A stretch of DNA of 38,419 bases, from contig CANCQD010000006.1 of assembly GCA_947380285.1 (NCBI GenBank), positions 1-38,419 on the forward strand. The letters are read 5' to 3'. The stretch comes from Burkholderiaceae bacterium. Lineage in GTDB: Bacteria; Pseudomonadota; Gammaproteobacteria; Burkholderiales; Burkholderiaceae. Made by a program: the position numbers and the translations under genes. The notes beneath the pieces were generated by a model that saw nothing but the letters and a program-made list of their open reading frames with translations, did not search any database and was not told the DNA's origin. Of the stretch, positions 1-8,491 are shown in pieces (within the stretch, counting starts at the first letter, position 1; each line of letters starts with the position of its first letter).

Positions 1-103
<103 letters not shown>

Positions 104-115
104 TCAGAGTGGAAA

Positions 116-1060
116 TTAGAAAGTTTTTGTCAAAGCTACAACTGCGTTAGCACGACCAGCGTTACCGCCGTTAGGGGTTGTGTACATATAGTTACCACCT
201 GTCTTGGCAACAGATGTGCCTGTGTAGTAAGCAGTACCAGACAAGCCACCACCGAAGTCTTTAGTTAAACCAAATTTCCAGTCGGCATAGCTCAAGTTGT
301 ATGTACCAGCCATGCTAGCAGGATTACCAGCAGCAGCAAGCTGAGCAGTGCTAGAAACAATATTGTTTGGAACATACTGGTAGCCAACGTGGCCATTCAA
401 AGTGATGCCGTAAAAACCAGTGTCATAGTTCGCTGTCAAGTCTGGGTAAAAAGCACCCTTAGAGTTGTAGATGCCAAACAAGTTGCTTAAAGCATATGAA
501 ACCTTAACAAAACCAACTACAGGGCCTGCAGTAAAGTTTTGTGCTGCATAAATTTCTGTTGTGCTTGGAGAAGCGCCTGAAGATTGGCGGTATGTTGGGT
601 TGCCTTGCAGTTGAGCTGCGGTAGGTGCATTAGCCATCATTCCTGAAACTGGGTAGTAGTACTGCAATACACCGAAGTCAGAGGCAAAGCCTTCGCCAAT
701 CAACTCTTTCTTGAAACCAGCGTAAAAGTCCATTTCGATTGGCGCTGTTACTGCGCCTGTCCCGCTTCCAGGTTTGCCGTTACCGCCGCCGTAGCTATCG
801 CTGATCCAGCTAATGTTTGAGTTCCAGTTACCTACATAGAAACCGCTCTCATGTGCGTAGTCAAAGCCACCTTGAATTGCTGGCTTGTTATTAGTTTGTG
901 TCAAGCCACGATAGATATAGTTGCTTGCAACAGTTACGTTAGCAGTGATTGGGCTAACTTCAGCCGCTGCTGGCTCATCAGCCGCGAATGCTACAGTTGA
1001 AAGGCCTGCCAACAAAGCTACTGCTGCTGCAGAGATTGCTGTCTTTTGCAAAGTTTTCAT
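116..1060 (-). CDS. TIGR02001 family (gcw_chp) outer-membrane beta-strand protein
   Basis: The protein has 314 residues with a clean Sec signal peptide: basic MKTLQK, a hydrophobic core, and probable cleavage after AFA at about residue 27. The mature part opens with the family-typical pattern NVTVASNYIYRGLTQT and continues with alternating, aromatic, Gly/Asn/Ser-rich strands ending in F, as expected for an outer-membrane barrel. The family's biochemical function is not established. Its recurrent place directly before glnK-amtB suggests a role in nitrogen-limited growth, perhaps as a channel for small nitrogenous solutes; that is inference. A GGAG site precedes the ATG. I looked for a sigma-54 promoter upstream and found none with correct spacing. 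Confidence 0.88.
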   Translation of the reverse strand: MKTLQKTAISAAAVALLAGLSTVAFAADEPAAAEVSPITANVTVASNYIYRGLTQTNNKPAIQGGFDYAHESGFYVGNWNSNISWISDSYGGGNGKPGSGTGAVTAPIEMDFYAGFKKELIGEGFASDFGVLQYYYPVSGMMANAPTAAQLQGNPTYRQSSGASPSTTEIYAAQNFTAGPVVGFVKVSYALSNLFGIYNSKGAFYPDLTANYDTGFYGITLNGHVGYQYVPNNIVSSTAQLAAAGNPASMAGTYNLSYADWKFGLTKDFGGGLSGTAYYTGTSVAKTGGNYMYTTPNGGNAGRANAVVALTKTF

Positions 1061-1122
1061 GAACTACTCCTTACTGGTTGTAATAAAAAAATGGGTTGAA
1101 TGCTTAATGCATGGGGTGATAT

Positions 1123-1140
1123 TGAATCCCCGGGGGTTCA
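1123..1140. promoter_or_regulatory. Near-perfect 18-base palindrome in the divergent porin/ubiK spacer
   Basis: TGAATCCCC followed immediately by GGGGGTTCA is an inverted repeat with one mismatched pair and no spacer. It lies 63 bases upstream of the TIGR02001 start, inside the 264-base intergenic region 1061-1324. The same spacer holds two shorter dyads, GGCAAATGCC at 1168-1177 and GGGTTTTAACCC at 1229-1240. The geometry fits a dimeric-regulator operator, but I do not recognise the regulator. No open reading frame in this spacer looks like a gene. Confidence 0.3.
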
Positions 1141-1244
1141 TGGCTTTGTCACAAATCCCCCAAATAAGGCAAATGCCCTTTTTTAGTGCTAAATATTGCA
1201 CCGAATGAGTGAATATGAGGCATTTTTCGGGTTTTAACCCCTTT

Positions 1245-1274
1245 TTGGGCAGTTTTACGCATACAACTTAAAAT
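1245..1274 (+). promoter_or_regulatory. Possible sigma-70 promoter for ubiK
   Basis: TTGGGC (1245-1250) and TAAAAT (1269-1274) are separated by 18 bases and lie about 50 bases upstream of the ubiK ATG. Each hexamer is only a partial match to consensus, so this is a candidate by eye. Confidence 0.25.
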
Positions 1275-1324
1275 ACGAATGTGTATCTTTTCTGCAACTC
1301 TCAATAGAACTGCGAACCCTCATC

Positions 1325-1579
1325 ATGCAAAAACCAGGCGAAATCCTCGAACAAATCCAACGTATCGCAAGTGATATGCAGAACAAGGTTGGGGATGCGA
1401 TCCGTAATTCGCCAGCCCAAGAAATAGAAAAAAATGTTCGCGCCATGATGAATCAAGGTTTTCAGAAAATGGATCTAGTAACACGCGAAGAGTTTGAACT
1501 TCAGACCAAAGTACTTACTAAGACACGTGAAAAATTAGAGGCGCTTGAAGCTAAAGTAGCCGCCTTAGAAAAACAGTGA
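1325..1579 (+). CDS. ubiK: Ubiquinone biosynthesis accessory factor UbiK (BMFP/YqiC family)
   Basis: This 84-residue protein has the BMFP layout: an amphipathic N-terminal helix (PGEILEQIQRIASDMQ), then VTREEFELQTKVL, and a C-terminal coiled coil (LEALEAKVAALEKQ). UbiK proteins form trimers with UbiJ and help organise the soluble ubiquinone-synthesis complex under aerobic conditions. The length equals the family norm. No strong ribosome binding site precedes the ATG, but the sequence begins just where the family begins. It is transcribed divergently from the PII locus and converges on the lipoprotein gene at 1605. Confidence 0.88.
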   Translation: MQKPGEILEQIQRIASDMQNKVGDAIRNSPAQEIEKNVRAMMNQGFQKMDLVTREEFELQTKVLTKTREKLEALEAKVAALEKQ

Positions 1580-1604
1580 TTCTTTTGGATGTATTTTCTT
1601 CAGA

Positions 1605-2189
1605 TTACTCTGGGGAAAAATCACTAAAGAAATTTTCATAATCTTCTTTAGTGAAAAAAGTTTTTGCATTTTCTGAGCTTGTACCCGCATGTAGTACTGA
1701 AATCTGATAGATCCAGTTATCGCCATTAGATGCCACACGATTAATCCAGCGAACGCGCATGAGCTGCTGATTTTTTCCATTCGCCTTCAAATCCAAAAAA
1801 TAATCTTTAGTCGGTAAACGTTGGCGATCTGCAGTTTTATAAAATGCGTCTTCAACAGTAACATCGCCGCCAGATGCCTTTGCCCTATCTAATAAATTAG
1901 CTTGTAGTTGCATTAGCAACGTATTTAACGATGGGCCTTGATTAGCAGGCAACTGAATAGTGCTGATGGAATAAATAACATCATCAATTTTTACCGCTTC
2001 AAGAACCTGCAAAAACTCCTGATCAAAATAAGGAATACGGCGCTCTAGTTTGTCTGGCTTACCAGGAAATAAAGCTGTATATCTTTCTTGTGGAGATTGA
2101 ACTGTGCGCCAATCAAGTTTTGGGCTACAGGCTGCCAGAAAAACCAAAGCCACTAACAAAGTAGCGGCTTTTGAAATTCCTCTAAACAA
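1605..2189 (-). CDS. Putative lipoprotein of unknown function, last gene of the lipoate run
   Basis: I do not recognise a functional family. With the TTG start at 2189 the product has 194 residues and a lipoprotein signal ending in LAAC, with Cys21 as the predicted lipidation site. A GGAG six bases before this TTG decides the start; the frame could also open from a TTG at 2201. The mature part has a stretch near [18 protein letters not shown], then mixed alpha/beta sequence and an acidic, Phe-rich tail, without obvious catalytic motifs. It overlaps the end of lipA by 8 bases, so it is probably cotranslated with it. Asp after the lipid Cys is absent (SPK follows), which favours outer-membrane sorting. 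Confidence 0.75.
   Translation of the reverse strand: MFRGISKAATLLVALVFLAACSPKLDWRTVQSPQERYTALFPGKPDKLERRIPYFDQEFLQVLEAVKIDDVIYSISTIQLPANQGPSLNTLLMQLQANLLDRAKASGGDVTVEDAFYKTADRQRLPTKDYFLDLKANGKNQQLMRVRWINRVASNGDNWIYQISVLHAGTSSENAKTFFTKEDYENFFSDFSPE
1616..1654 (-). terminator. Hairpin with T tract at the end of the lipoate operon
   Basis: TCACTAAAGAA (1621-1631) and TTCTTTAGTGA (1644-1654) form a perfect 11-base stem with a 12-base loop. Read on the minus strand the stem is followed by TTTTT (1620-1616). It lies within the last codons of the lipoprotein gene, about 10 bases before its stop. The stem is AT-rich, so it may be a weak intrinsic terminator. Confidence 0.4.
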
Positions 2190-3192
2190 CCCCCGCTCCA
2201 AGCGCTTGTTGATCGGCGTGATAGCTTGAGCGCACCATAGCCCCTACCGCTGCGTGGGAGAAGCCCATTGCATATGCCTCTTCCTCAAACATCTTAAATA
2301 CGTCTGGGTGAACATAACGCGTGACAGGTAAATGATGTCCTGATGGAGCTAGGTACTGGCCAATAGTGAGCATGTCAATATTGTGCTCACGCATATCGCG
2401 CATGACCTGCAAAATTTCCTCATCCGTTTCGCCCAGGCCAACCATCAAACCGCTCTTGGTGGGGATATGTGGAAAGCGCTCTTTAAAATCTTTCAAAAGC
2501 TTTAAAGAATGAAGGTAATCGGCACCTGGTCTAGCTTGCTTGTATAAACGCGGGACGGTTTCAAGATTGTGATTCATCACATCAGGTAAGCCACTAGGCG
2601 CATACTCAGCAAAAATATCTAAGGCCTTATCTAGTCGACCGCGAAAATCTGGCACCAACACCTCAATACGAGTGTTAGGCGAAAGAGCGCGTGATTGAGA
2701 AATGCAGTCAACATAGTGCATTGCACCGCCATCACGCAGATCATCACGATCCACACTAGTGATAACCACATAATTCAATTTCAATGCAGCAATAGTGCGG
2801 GCTAAATTAGCAGGCTCCTTCACATCCAGAGGATCTGGTCTGCCGTGACCCACGTCGCAGAAAGGACAACGCCGCGTGCACTTGTCGCCCATGATCATGA
2901 ATGTTGCAGTTCCCTTGCCAAAACATTCGCCAATATTAGGGCAGCTAGCTTCTTCGCAAACGGTTACCAACTCGTTCTCACGCAAAATCTTTTTGATTTC
3001 GGCAAATCGTGAATTATTTGACGCAGCCTTCACTCGAATCCAGTCTGGCTTTTTCAAAATCTCTTGAAGAGGAATAATTTTGATTGGAATACGCGCAGTC
3101 TTCTCACTCGATTTTTGTTTGCGTGAGGCGTCGTAATTGAGGTCTTGGCGCGCCTCGATAGATGGGTTGGTGTCAGGCTTATTTATGGTCAT
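2182..3192 (-). CDS. lipA: Lipoyl synthase (radical SAM)
   Basis: LipA inserts two sulfurs into octanoyl groups on the E2 and H proteins of 2-oxoacid dehydrogenases and the glycine cleavage system. Both iron-sulfur sites are complete: the auxiliary cluster CX4CX5C (Cys79, Cys84, Cys90 in [12 protein letters not shown]), which is consumed as sulfur donor, and the radical-SAM CX3CX2C (Cys105, Cys109, Cys112 in CTRRCPFC). The C-terminal RSSYHADQQ supplies the conserved Ser region. At 336 residues it is slightly longer than E. coli LipA because of a polar N-terminal stretch of about 35 residues. It overlaps lipB by 4 bases (ATGA), so octanoyl transfer and sulfur insertion are translationally coupled. 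Confidence 0.97.
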   Translation of the reverse strand: MTINKPDTNPSIEARQDLNYDASRKQKSSEKTARIPIKIIPLQEILKKPDWIRVKAASNNSRFAEIKKILRENELVTVCEEASCPNIGECFGKGTATFMIMGDKCTRRCPFCDVGHGRPDPLDVKEPANLARTIAALKLNYVVITSVDRDDLRDGGAMHYVDCISQSRALSPNTRIEVLVPDFRGRLDKALDIFAEYAPSGLPDVMNHNLETVPRLYKQARPGADYLHSLKLLKDFKERFPHIPTKSGLMVGLGETDEEILQVMRDMREHNIDMLTIGQYLAPSGHHLPVTRYVHPDVFKMFEEEAYAMGFSHAAVGAMVRSSYHADQQALGAGVV

Positions 3193-3833
3193 GATGGCAT
3201 CAGTTGCTTTTGTAAATGCTGCAAAAGCCTTTGGCTAATAGTGCTTATATTGTCCTTGATCCCAAGGGTTTGCATATCGACAGTCTTTAAACCCTCATAA
3301 CCACAAGGGTGGATGCGCTGAAAAGCCTCTAGATCAGTGGCTACATTCAAAGCAAGACCATGATAGGAGCAGCTTTTGGAGACTTTAAGCCCCAAGGCTG
3401 CAATCTTCGCGCCAACCCACTCTGGGGGCGCTGCCGCATGCTGAGAGACATAAATTCCGGGGGCGCCTGGGTGTCTTTCGGTCTCAATACCAAAATCTGC
3501 CAATGTATCAATGACTGCTTGTTCTATGCGGGAGACTAATTCCTTGACGAAAATTCCCAAACGCCTGAGATCTAGCAAAAGGTAGACCACAATTTGGCCG
3601 GGGCCATGATAAGTAATCTCCCCACCACGATCCACTTGAACCAGAGGTATTTGATTGCTGGGGGAATGCAGGTTACTTGCATCTCCAGCTAGACCCAAAG
3701 TAAAAACCGGGGGATGCTCTAAAACCCAAATCTCATCAGGTGTTTCACTAGTTCGCTCTTTAGTAAATGCTTGCATGGCCTCATAGGTAGATGCGTAATC
3801 AGCCAATCCAAGTTGTTTGACTAAAGCCAACAT
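3189..3833 (-). CDS. lipB: Lipoyl(octanoyl) transferase
   Basis: LipB moves octanoate from acyl carrier protein to the lipoyl domains through a thioester intermediate. The signature [12 protein letters not shown] is at residues 69-80. The Lys143 region (GAKIAALG) and Cys177 (HPCGYEG) correspond to the catalytic Lys/Cys pair. Length (214 residues) is normal. The start follows 8 bases after DUF493, the same neighbour as in E. coli (ybeD-lipB), and the stop overlaps lipA. Confidence 0.96.
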   Translation of the reverse strand: MLALVKQLGLADYASTYEAMQAFTKERTSETPDEIWVLEHPPVFTLGLAGDASNLHSPSNQIPLVQVDRGGEITYHGPGQIVVYLLLDLRRLGIFVKELVSRIEQAVIDTLADFGIETERHPGAPGIYVSQHAAAPPEWVGAKIAALGLKVSKSCSYHGLALNVATDLEAFQRIHPCGYEGLKTVDMQTLGIKDNISTISQRLLQHLQKQLMPS

Positions 3834-3841
3834 AAATTCAA

Positions 3842-4108
3842 TTACAGAACGATGCTAACGAGGGGATGAGTGGATAAAGTGCGATACAACTCATCTAACT
3901 GTTCACGACTAGTTGCAGTAATTGGTAAAGTAATACCCAAATAATTTCCATCCTTAGAGGGGCGCTGCTCAACCTTGCTCTCATCGAACGTAGGATCAAA
4001 TTGTTTTGCAATGTGCACTATTGCGGGAAGATACTCCGGGTTTGCCTTGCCCATGACTTTGATAGGAAAAAGTGATGGGTACTCGATTAATGATTTTTCT
4101 TCAGCCAT
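3842..4108 (-). CDS. DUF493 (YbeD-like) small protein
   Basis: An 88-residue protein of the DUF493/UPF0250 family, recognised by [14 protein letters not shown] near the start and the ferredoxin-like fold pattern ending in [11 protein letters not shown]. The family has an ACT-like fold; its molecular role is not settled, although its conserved position beside lipB suggests a link to lipoate metabolism. The start is preceded by AGAGAG. It sits 19 bases downstream of the hydrolase gene and 8 bases before lipB. Confidence 0.88.
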   Translation of the reverse strand: MAEEKSLIEYPSLFPIKVMGKANPEYLPAIVHIAKQFDPTFDESKVEQRPSKDGNYLGITLPITATSREQLDELYRTLSTHPLVSIVL

Positions 4109-4127
4109 ACGATCTCTCTAGTTCTAA

Positions 4128-4841
4128 TTACTGACGATGATCTGGCATACCCAACCAAGCGCCAGTAATAATGTTGCGAATGCAATGCAAACGACGATGA
4201 AAGAAGTGATCAGCGCCGGGAACCACCTGGACAGTGAGCTCTTGCGGACGCGCCCAATCTAAAACATCAAGCAAGGGAATGGTCTCATCCAATTCGCCGT
4301 GAATTAATATCGTATCAGCTGGAACCTGAGCCAGCGTCCATTTACCAGCGGCACTACCAACCATGACAAGACGTTCAGCTGGACGACCTAGATCTGAAAG
4401 TCTTTGTACCAAATGGCTGCCAACAAAACTGCCAAATGAAAAACCTGAAACTACTAAAGGCAAGGTATTTGCATTAGTAACCCAGGATTGATTTACTGTT
4501 GCTTCGAATTCACTCCAGCTTGAAGGTGTTCGCATCCAATCAGTAACGTGTAGCAAATCTTCTAGCTCACCAGCCCCATCATCATGGACACCCTCAGTTC
4601 CACCTACACCCCGAAAGTTTGGACGCACGCTTACGTAACCTAATTGATTAAACGCACGCGCCATGGTTTGAGCCACTTTGTTATCCATAGTTCCGCCCAT
4701 CAAAGGATGTGGGTGTGCGACAAGCGCTAGGCCACGAACTGCAAATGTAGGGTCATTTTTTAATTCATCCGGAAGATCGATGGACATTTCCATTGATCCC
4801 ACAATACCTTCGATATGAATTACTTTTGTACGGCTATTCAT
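4128..4841 (-). CDS. Alpha/beta hydrolase (COG2945-type)
   Basis: The 237-residue protein has a full serine-hydrolase set: the nucleophile elbow GFSFG (Ser135), a likely acid at Asp185 in HGELDETIPL, and a His in GADHFFH (His212). The early HPHPLMGGTMDNKV segment is typical of this COG and forms the oxyanion region. The substrate is unknown; relatives are annotated as esterases or dienelactone-hydrolase-like enzymes. There is no signal peptide, so it is cytoplasmic. It lies between the ferredoxin and DUF493 genes in the lipoate run with gaps of about 20 bases. A thioesterase or acyl-hydrolase role near octanoyl metabolism is only inference. Confidence 0.85.
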   Translation of the reverse strand: MNSRTKVIHIEGIVGSMEMSIDLPDELKNDPTFAVRGLALVAHPHPLMGGTMDNKVAQTMARAFNQLGYVSVRPNFRGVGGTEGVHDDGAGELEDLLHVTDWMRTPSSWSEFEATVNQSWVTNANTLPLVVSGFSFGSFVGSHLVQRLSDLGRPAERLVMVGSAAGKWTLAQVPADTILIHGELDETIPLLDVLDWARPQELTVQVVPGADHFFHRRLHCIRNIITGAWLGMPDHRQ

Positions 4842-4865
4842 AAAAAACTTTCAATTCTTAAATTA

Positions 4866-5174
4866 CTATGCCAATTGCAAGCGCTCTACTGGGCACCCCG
4901 CAATTAAATGTGACTGAATAATTTCTTCAACATCATCCGTATCAACAAAGGTATACCAAATGCCTTCTGGATAAACAACCATGACTGGACCATCGGCACA
5001 ACGATCTAAGCACCCAGCCTTATTCACCCGAATCTTTCCTGGACCGGCAAGACCGAGCTCCTTCACTCTTTTTTTAGCATAGTCAAACAAGGCGAAAGCA
5101 TTATGCTGATCGCAACACTCCTCACCATTAGCGCGCTGATTTAAACAAAAAAATAGGTGGTGTGAAAAACTCAT
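4866..5174 (-). CDS. Thioredoxin-like [2Fe-2S] ferredoxin
   Basis: This 102-residue protein matches the (2Fe-2S) ferredoxin family with a thioredoxin fold (COG3411, related to NuoE). Candidate cluster ligands are Cys10 (FFCLNQR), Cys20 or Cys21 (EECC), Cys55 and Cys59 (AGCLDRC). The ending YTFVDTDDVEEIIQSHL is also typical. Such proteins carry electrons to unknown partners. Its place upstream of lipA, an enzyme needing reducing equivalents and cluster repair, suggests a partner (inference). No good ribosome binding site precedes the ATG; it may rely on readthrough from the VanZ gene 16 bases upstream. Confidence 0.87.
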   Translation of the reverse strand: MSFSHHLFFCLNQRANGEECCDQHNAFALFDYAKKRVKELGLAGPGKIRVNKAGCLDRCADGPVMVVYPEGIWYTFVDTDDVEEIIQSHLIAGCPVERLQLA

Positions 5175-5190
5175 AGAGAAATTATATTTA

Positions 5191-6285
5191 TCAATGTTTC
5201 GGTTTAAATTCTATAGCGCTACGAAGCAACCAAATAAGAGCTAAAGGTAACCATACTACTGAAACCCACTGCATCAGCTCATTAAAGTGTAATAAACGCC
5301 CTTGATACCAATGTCTTAGCGTCAGTATGAAATACGGATTGTCAGGCAAAACATTGACCGCAATTGTGGTGCCAAGCAGGCAGATCAAGGCTAGCCAAAA
5401 CTTAGTTCTTAGCTCTAATTGCAAAGCCCATCGCAAGAAGATGCTGCCAAGCACCATGCCCCATATCGCACCGGTAGTCAGCCAATTCAAACTAAAGTCG
5501 GCACCAAATTGAAGTGCGGTGAACAAAGTCTTAATCAATACCGTCAGCCCAAGCAACCCGTTAAGAATGCGCCATTGTGGAGCCTTAGTACGTAATCCTA
5601 GCGAAAGCAACAATGCAATGCCGAGCCAACACAGCGATGTAATAGCTGTCTCTTGAATGACATGATTAATTACTAAGGTACCCCAATCAACTGAGCCAAA
5701 TATGGCATGCCCCCATACGCCCGTGCCAAGCCAAGAGCTTTGCGGGTAAATCTGGGACCAAGGAAATAACAAGAACAAGGCACATGCCGCCCAATTGAGG
5801 CCAAACCATTGATCAAAGCGCCGGCGAATTGCGCTCCCAGATAACCATTGCGGTCCAAGAGGAATGGCCAATAAGCCCCCCAATAAACCCCCAAAGATAT
5901 TGGCCCACCAATCCATTTGACTGGGGATGCGAGTAGGCAGCCAAGATTGCAGTGTTTCTACCCCCAGCGCCAGGGCAGCACTCAAAATCAGGGCAATCCC
6001 GAGTGCTACATAGTTACGCCATCCTGGATAGGCGGCAAACATCACCAAGAATCCGAACGGAATATAAGCCAAGATATTGACTGACACATCGAAGAGCGTA
6101 ATAAAACGGGGTAAGGGGGCATCCACCCAAGCCCATGCGGCTATGCCGTTTTGAAAATCAAAATCAAAAGGGTTAAGACTTACATACAGGATCAAAAGTG
6201 CGTAACTGAGGCTCATAGCCCTAGCCAATGGCATAGCCTGCAGAGGCCATGCCAGCTTTCGAGGTCTTTGATCTTTTTGATTCAT
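5191..6285 (-). CDS. VanZ-family multi-pass membrane protein
   Basis: A 364-residue, very hydrophobic protein with roughly ten predicted membrane segments. The N-terminal part carries the VanZ pattern: LNPFDF after the first segment, then NILAYIPFGFLVMF. A second segment-rich half follows residue 150 and has no name I can give. VanZ proteins are known from teicoplanin resistance, but most environmental members have no established role. It is the first gene of the minus-strand lipoate run and diverges from birA across 37 bases. There is no reason to call it a resistance gene here. Confidence 0.8.
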   Translation of the reverse strand: MNQKDQRPRKLAWPLQAMPLARAMSLSYALLILYVSLNPFDFDFQNGIAAWAWVDAPLPRFITLFDVSVNILAYIPFGFLVMFAAYPGWRNYVALGIALILSAALALGVETLQSWLPTRIPSQMDWWANIFGGLLGGLLAIPLGPQWLSGSAIRRRFDQWFGLNWAACALFLLFPWSQIYPQSSWLGTGVWGHAIFGSVDWGTLVINHVIQETAITSLCWLGIALLLSLGLRTKAPQWRILNGLLGLTVLIKTLFTALQFGADFSLNWLTTGAIWGMVLGSIFLRWALQLELRTKFWLALICLLGTTIAVNVLPDNPYFILTLRHWYQGRLLHFNELMQWVSVVWLPLALIWLLRSAIEFKPKH

Positions 6286-6322
6286 CCCACAATTCTAGGT
6301 CAGACCTTTCTACAATGGCAGA

Positions 6323-7108
6323 ATGACTGCAAATTGCATCCTTGAGCGCGTTACTGAGACCAAATCAACCAATGATGATCTTTTAGCACGCTGGCGTGCA
6401 GGTGAACTCATAGACCCAGTAGCTCGTATCGCTCACAAACAAACTGCCGGCAAAGGAAGAGCGGGTAGAGCATGGCTTGCCAATCCAGATGATTCATTGT
6501 GCTTTTCTCTCGCATTTCCATTTAAAAGAACGCCTTCTGAACTTAGCGGGCTTAGCCTGTTGGTTGGCCTAGCAGTTGTTGCTGGTATTTCACAGGCTTG
6601 CGATCTTAGCGAAGCGAAGCTGCAAGCAGCAGGCCTTCAGCTGAAATGGCCCAATGATGTATTGCTAAACAAGCACAAACTCGGAGGCATCCTCATTGAA
6701 GGTGGCCAAGCAAAACCGGGTGATCCTACTTGGATGATTATTGGTGTTGGGATCAACTTACGTAATGCAGAAGCGATTGAAGAAAATCTAGACACCGGAC
6801 TTCAAGTAGGCTCAATATCCGATCTGACTAAAGCACTTCCTGATATCGAATATCTTTGGCTTAAATTAATTGCTTCACTTGAGCAACATCTCACAGAATT
6901 TGATCTGCATGGATTTAAGCCCTGCAAAGAACGTTGGTTGCAGTGGGATGCCTATCGTGAGCTGCCTGTATGTATTTCTGGCGCCGGTAAAGATCCTATT
7001 TACGGCCTTGCAAAGGGCGTAGATGAAACAGGAGCATTGCTATTACTGCAAGATGACAAAATAATTACCATTCATGCAGGCGATGTTTCATTGCGGATTC
7101 AATCATGA
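6323..7108 (+). CDS. birA: Biotin-[acetyl-CoA-carboxylase] ligase, catalytic-only form
   Basis: The ligase activates biotin as biotinyl-AMP and attaches it to the biotin carboxyl carrier protein of acetyl-CoA carboxylase. ATP/biotin-binding GKGRAGRAW corresponds to the GRGRRG loop, and KWPNDVLL with KLGGILIE forms the active-site core. At 261 residues it starts directly in the catalytic domain (LERVTETKSTNDDL) and lacks the N-terminal helix-turn-helix of E. coli BirA, so it should not be a repressor of biotin genes. A short C-terminal SH3-like domain ends with VSLRIQ. The stop overlaps coaX by ATGA. Confidence 0.95.
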   Translation: MTANCILERVTETKSTNDDLLARWRAGELIDPVARIAHKQTAGKGRAGRAWLANPDDSLCFSLAFPFKRTPSELSGLSLLVGLAVVAGISQACDLSEAKLQAAGLQLKWPNDVLLNKHKLGGILIEGGQAKPGDPTWMIIGVGINLRNAEAIEENLDTGLQVGSISDLTKALPDIEYLWLKLIASLEQHLTEFDLHGFKPCKERWLQWDAYRELPVCISGAGKDPIYGLAKGVDETGALLLLQDDKIITIHAGDVSLRIQS

Positions 7109-7914
7109 GCCTCTATTTATTTTTTGATGTTGGTAATACGCGCCTTAAATGGGCAGCTGTAGAGTCAACCCATAATCCAAGCGACCAACAAAAGAAATTA
7201 TGGTCTTACTCTGGATCTATCAGCAGCAAGTCTTTGCAGTCAGCAGAACATCGTGCTGAGTTAGCAGACTATATTTCTAAAACATTACCAAAGCCTGAAG
7301 CTATTGGATTCTGCTGCGTTGCCGGCCAAGAGGCGATTACCAATCTCAAATCATTGTTCCCTCAATGGAGTGATATTGAATGGAAGCAATTAAAGGGAGA
7401 TAGCACTTTCATAGGGATGCGCAGCTTATATCAAGACCCTAGCAAGCTCGGCGCTGATCGCTGGGCTGCGCTGATTGGTGCTCGCGCCCTGTCAAACAAA
7501 AATACTCTAATTGTGAACGCCGGTACCGCTACAACAATCGACTTAATTGGCTCTAATGGCGTACATTACGGCGGATGGATTTTGCCCGGCCTTGAATTAA
7601 TGCAAACCAGCTTAGCAAACAATACTGCGCAGCTAGATTTAGCAACTCGTTCAGCGCATCATGGTTTCGGCGTGTGCACTAATGACGCAATTATTGGGGG
7701 TTGTGACGCAGCACAAGTGGGCGCAATTCTCTATGGCATGCAGCATGCAAAAGAGATCAATATCCCAGTGGAAAAGATTTGGATTGATGGTGGTAACGCA
7801 AAGATCCTAGCAAAGGAAATTTCACAAACCAATTTACCGGCCAGGCAAATGCTTGAAGTAACTGAAGGATTGGTGCTGCGTGGTATTTGGGCCTGGTTAC
7901 TGCAAAATCTTTAA
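7105..7914 (+). CDS. coaX: Type III pantothenate kinase
   Basis: CoaX catalyses the first committed step of CoA synthesis. It has the ASKHA-fold phosphate motif FFDVGNTRLKW at residues 6-16, the GADRW motif, and AGTATTIDLIG followed by GGWILPGLELM. Type III enzymes are insensitive to CoA feedback and usually require a monovalent cation. The pairing with birA through an ATGA overlap is common in Burkholderiales. Length (269 residues) is normal. Its TAA stop overlaps the TAA stop of convergent rfaE2 within a shared TTAA, so no terminator can lie between them. Confidence 0.95.
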   Translation: MSLYLFFDVGNTRLKWAAVESTHNPSDQQKKLWSYSGSISSKSLQSAEHRAELADYISKTLPKPEAIGFCCVAGQEAITNLKSLFPQWSDIEWKQLKGDSTFIGMRSLYQDPSKLGADRWAALIGARALSNKNTLIVNAGTATTIDLIGSNGVHYGGWILPGLELMQTSLANNTAQLDLATRSAHHGFGVCTNDAIIGGCDAAQVGAILYGMQHAKEINIPVEKIWIDGGNAKILAKEISQTNLPARQMLEVTEGLVLRGIWAWLLQNL

Positions 7915-8399
7915 GAACGTATCTTGCCTAATAGGGTTGTAGTCGAGCGCTCATATATAAAAGGTATCGCAACCGCTTTGCCGCCCCAACTTTTTACCAA
8001 ATGGGTCTCTGCCAAGGTATCGATTTCATAATCACCACCTTTGACGTAAACATCGGGCCTAATTTTTTCGATTAAGCCGACTGGTGTTTGTTCGGTGAAC
8101 AACACTGCCATATCTACGCTTTCTAATGCAGCCAATAGAGCCTGACGATCAGCCTCGGTGTTAATGGGACGGTCATCCCCTTTACCCAACATTTTTACAG
8201 AGGCATCTGAGTTAACGCCCACTACCAAACTAGCCCCCAAAGCACGTGCCTGCGCCAAATAACTAGCATGACCGCGATGCAAAATATCGAAAACTCCATT
8301 AGTAAACACTAATGGCCTAGGAAGCTTTGCTAAGCGAGCCCCAAGTTGGTCTGGTGAGCAAACTTTGGCTTCGAAAGAGGGTGGTGGCAGCTGACTCAT
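7911..8399 (-). CDS. rfaE2: D-glycero-beta-D-manno-heptose 1-phosphate adenylyltransferase
   Basis: This enzyme makes ADP-heptose for the lipopolysaccharide core. The nucleotidyltransferase HxGH motif is HRGH at residues 41-44 inside FTNGVFDILHRGH, and the C-terminal YERSTTTLLGKI is the substrate-closing ISTTS-like element. At 162 residues it equals only the second domain of E. coli HldE, so the kinase (rfaE1/hldA) must be encoded elsewhere, the usual arrangement in Burkholderiales. Confidence 0.94.
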   Translation of the reverse strand: MSQLPPPSFEAKVCSPDQLGARLAKLPRPLVFTNGVFDILHRGHASYLAQARALGASLVVGVNSDASVKMLGKGDDRPINTEADRQALLAALESVDMAVLFTEQTPVGLIEKIRPDVYVKGGDYEIDTLAETHLVKSWGGKAVAIPFIYERSTTTLLGKIRS

Positions 8400-8491
8400 A
8401 ACCCAATATTAATGGCAATTTTGTAATGCCAGCGATATTACCCAGAATGTCTTAGACTTGGCCTCTATCCAGCGAAATTAAAAGGCGCAAT
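8400..8491 (+). promoter_or_regulatory. Divergent rfaE2/gpx spacer with an inverted repeat and weak promoter
   Basis: The 92-base spacer must contain the promoter of the five-gene peroxidase-lipid operon. TGGCA (8413-8417) and TGCCA (8427-8431) form a dyad with 9 bases between. A weak sigma-70-like pair, TTGTAA (8421-8426) and CAGAAT (8443-8448), has 16-base spacing and would overlap the dyad. I saw no clear ECF sigma (RpoE/ChrR-type) promoter. The gpx ATG has AGG seven bases upstream. Confidence 0.25.

Noticed and set aside
921..1208. 95-residue plus-strand frame across the porin signal region
   Set aside because: It is antisense to the TIGR02001 gene for half its length, low-complexity, and lacks a ribosome site or family resemblance.
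1061..1324. Sigma-54 (-24/-12) promoter for the nitrogen locus
   Set aside because: The nearest match on the minus strand (CGGTGCAATATTTAGCA) has the GG and GC elements one base too far apart, and sigma-54 spacing is strict.
5191..6285. Teicoplanin or glycopeptide resistance gene reading of VanZ
   Set aside because: There are no vanH, vanA or vanX partners, and VanZ-fold proteins are common in bacteria with no such resistance.
8400..8491. RpoE/ChrR-type ECF promoter for the lipid operon
   Set aside because: No TGATC-like -35 with a matching -10 at proper distance could be found; only a weak sigma-70-like pair is visible.
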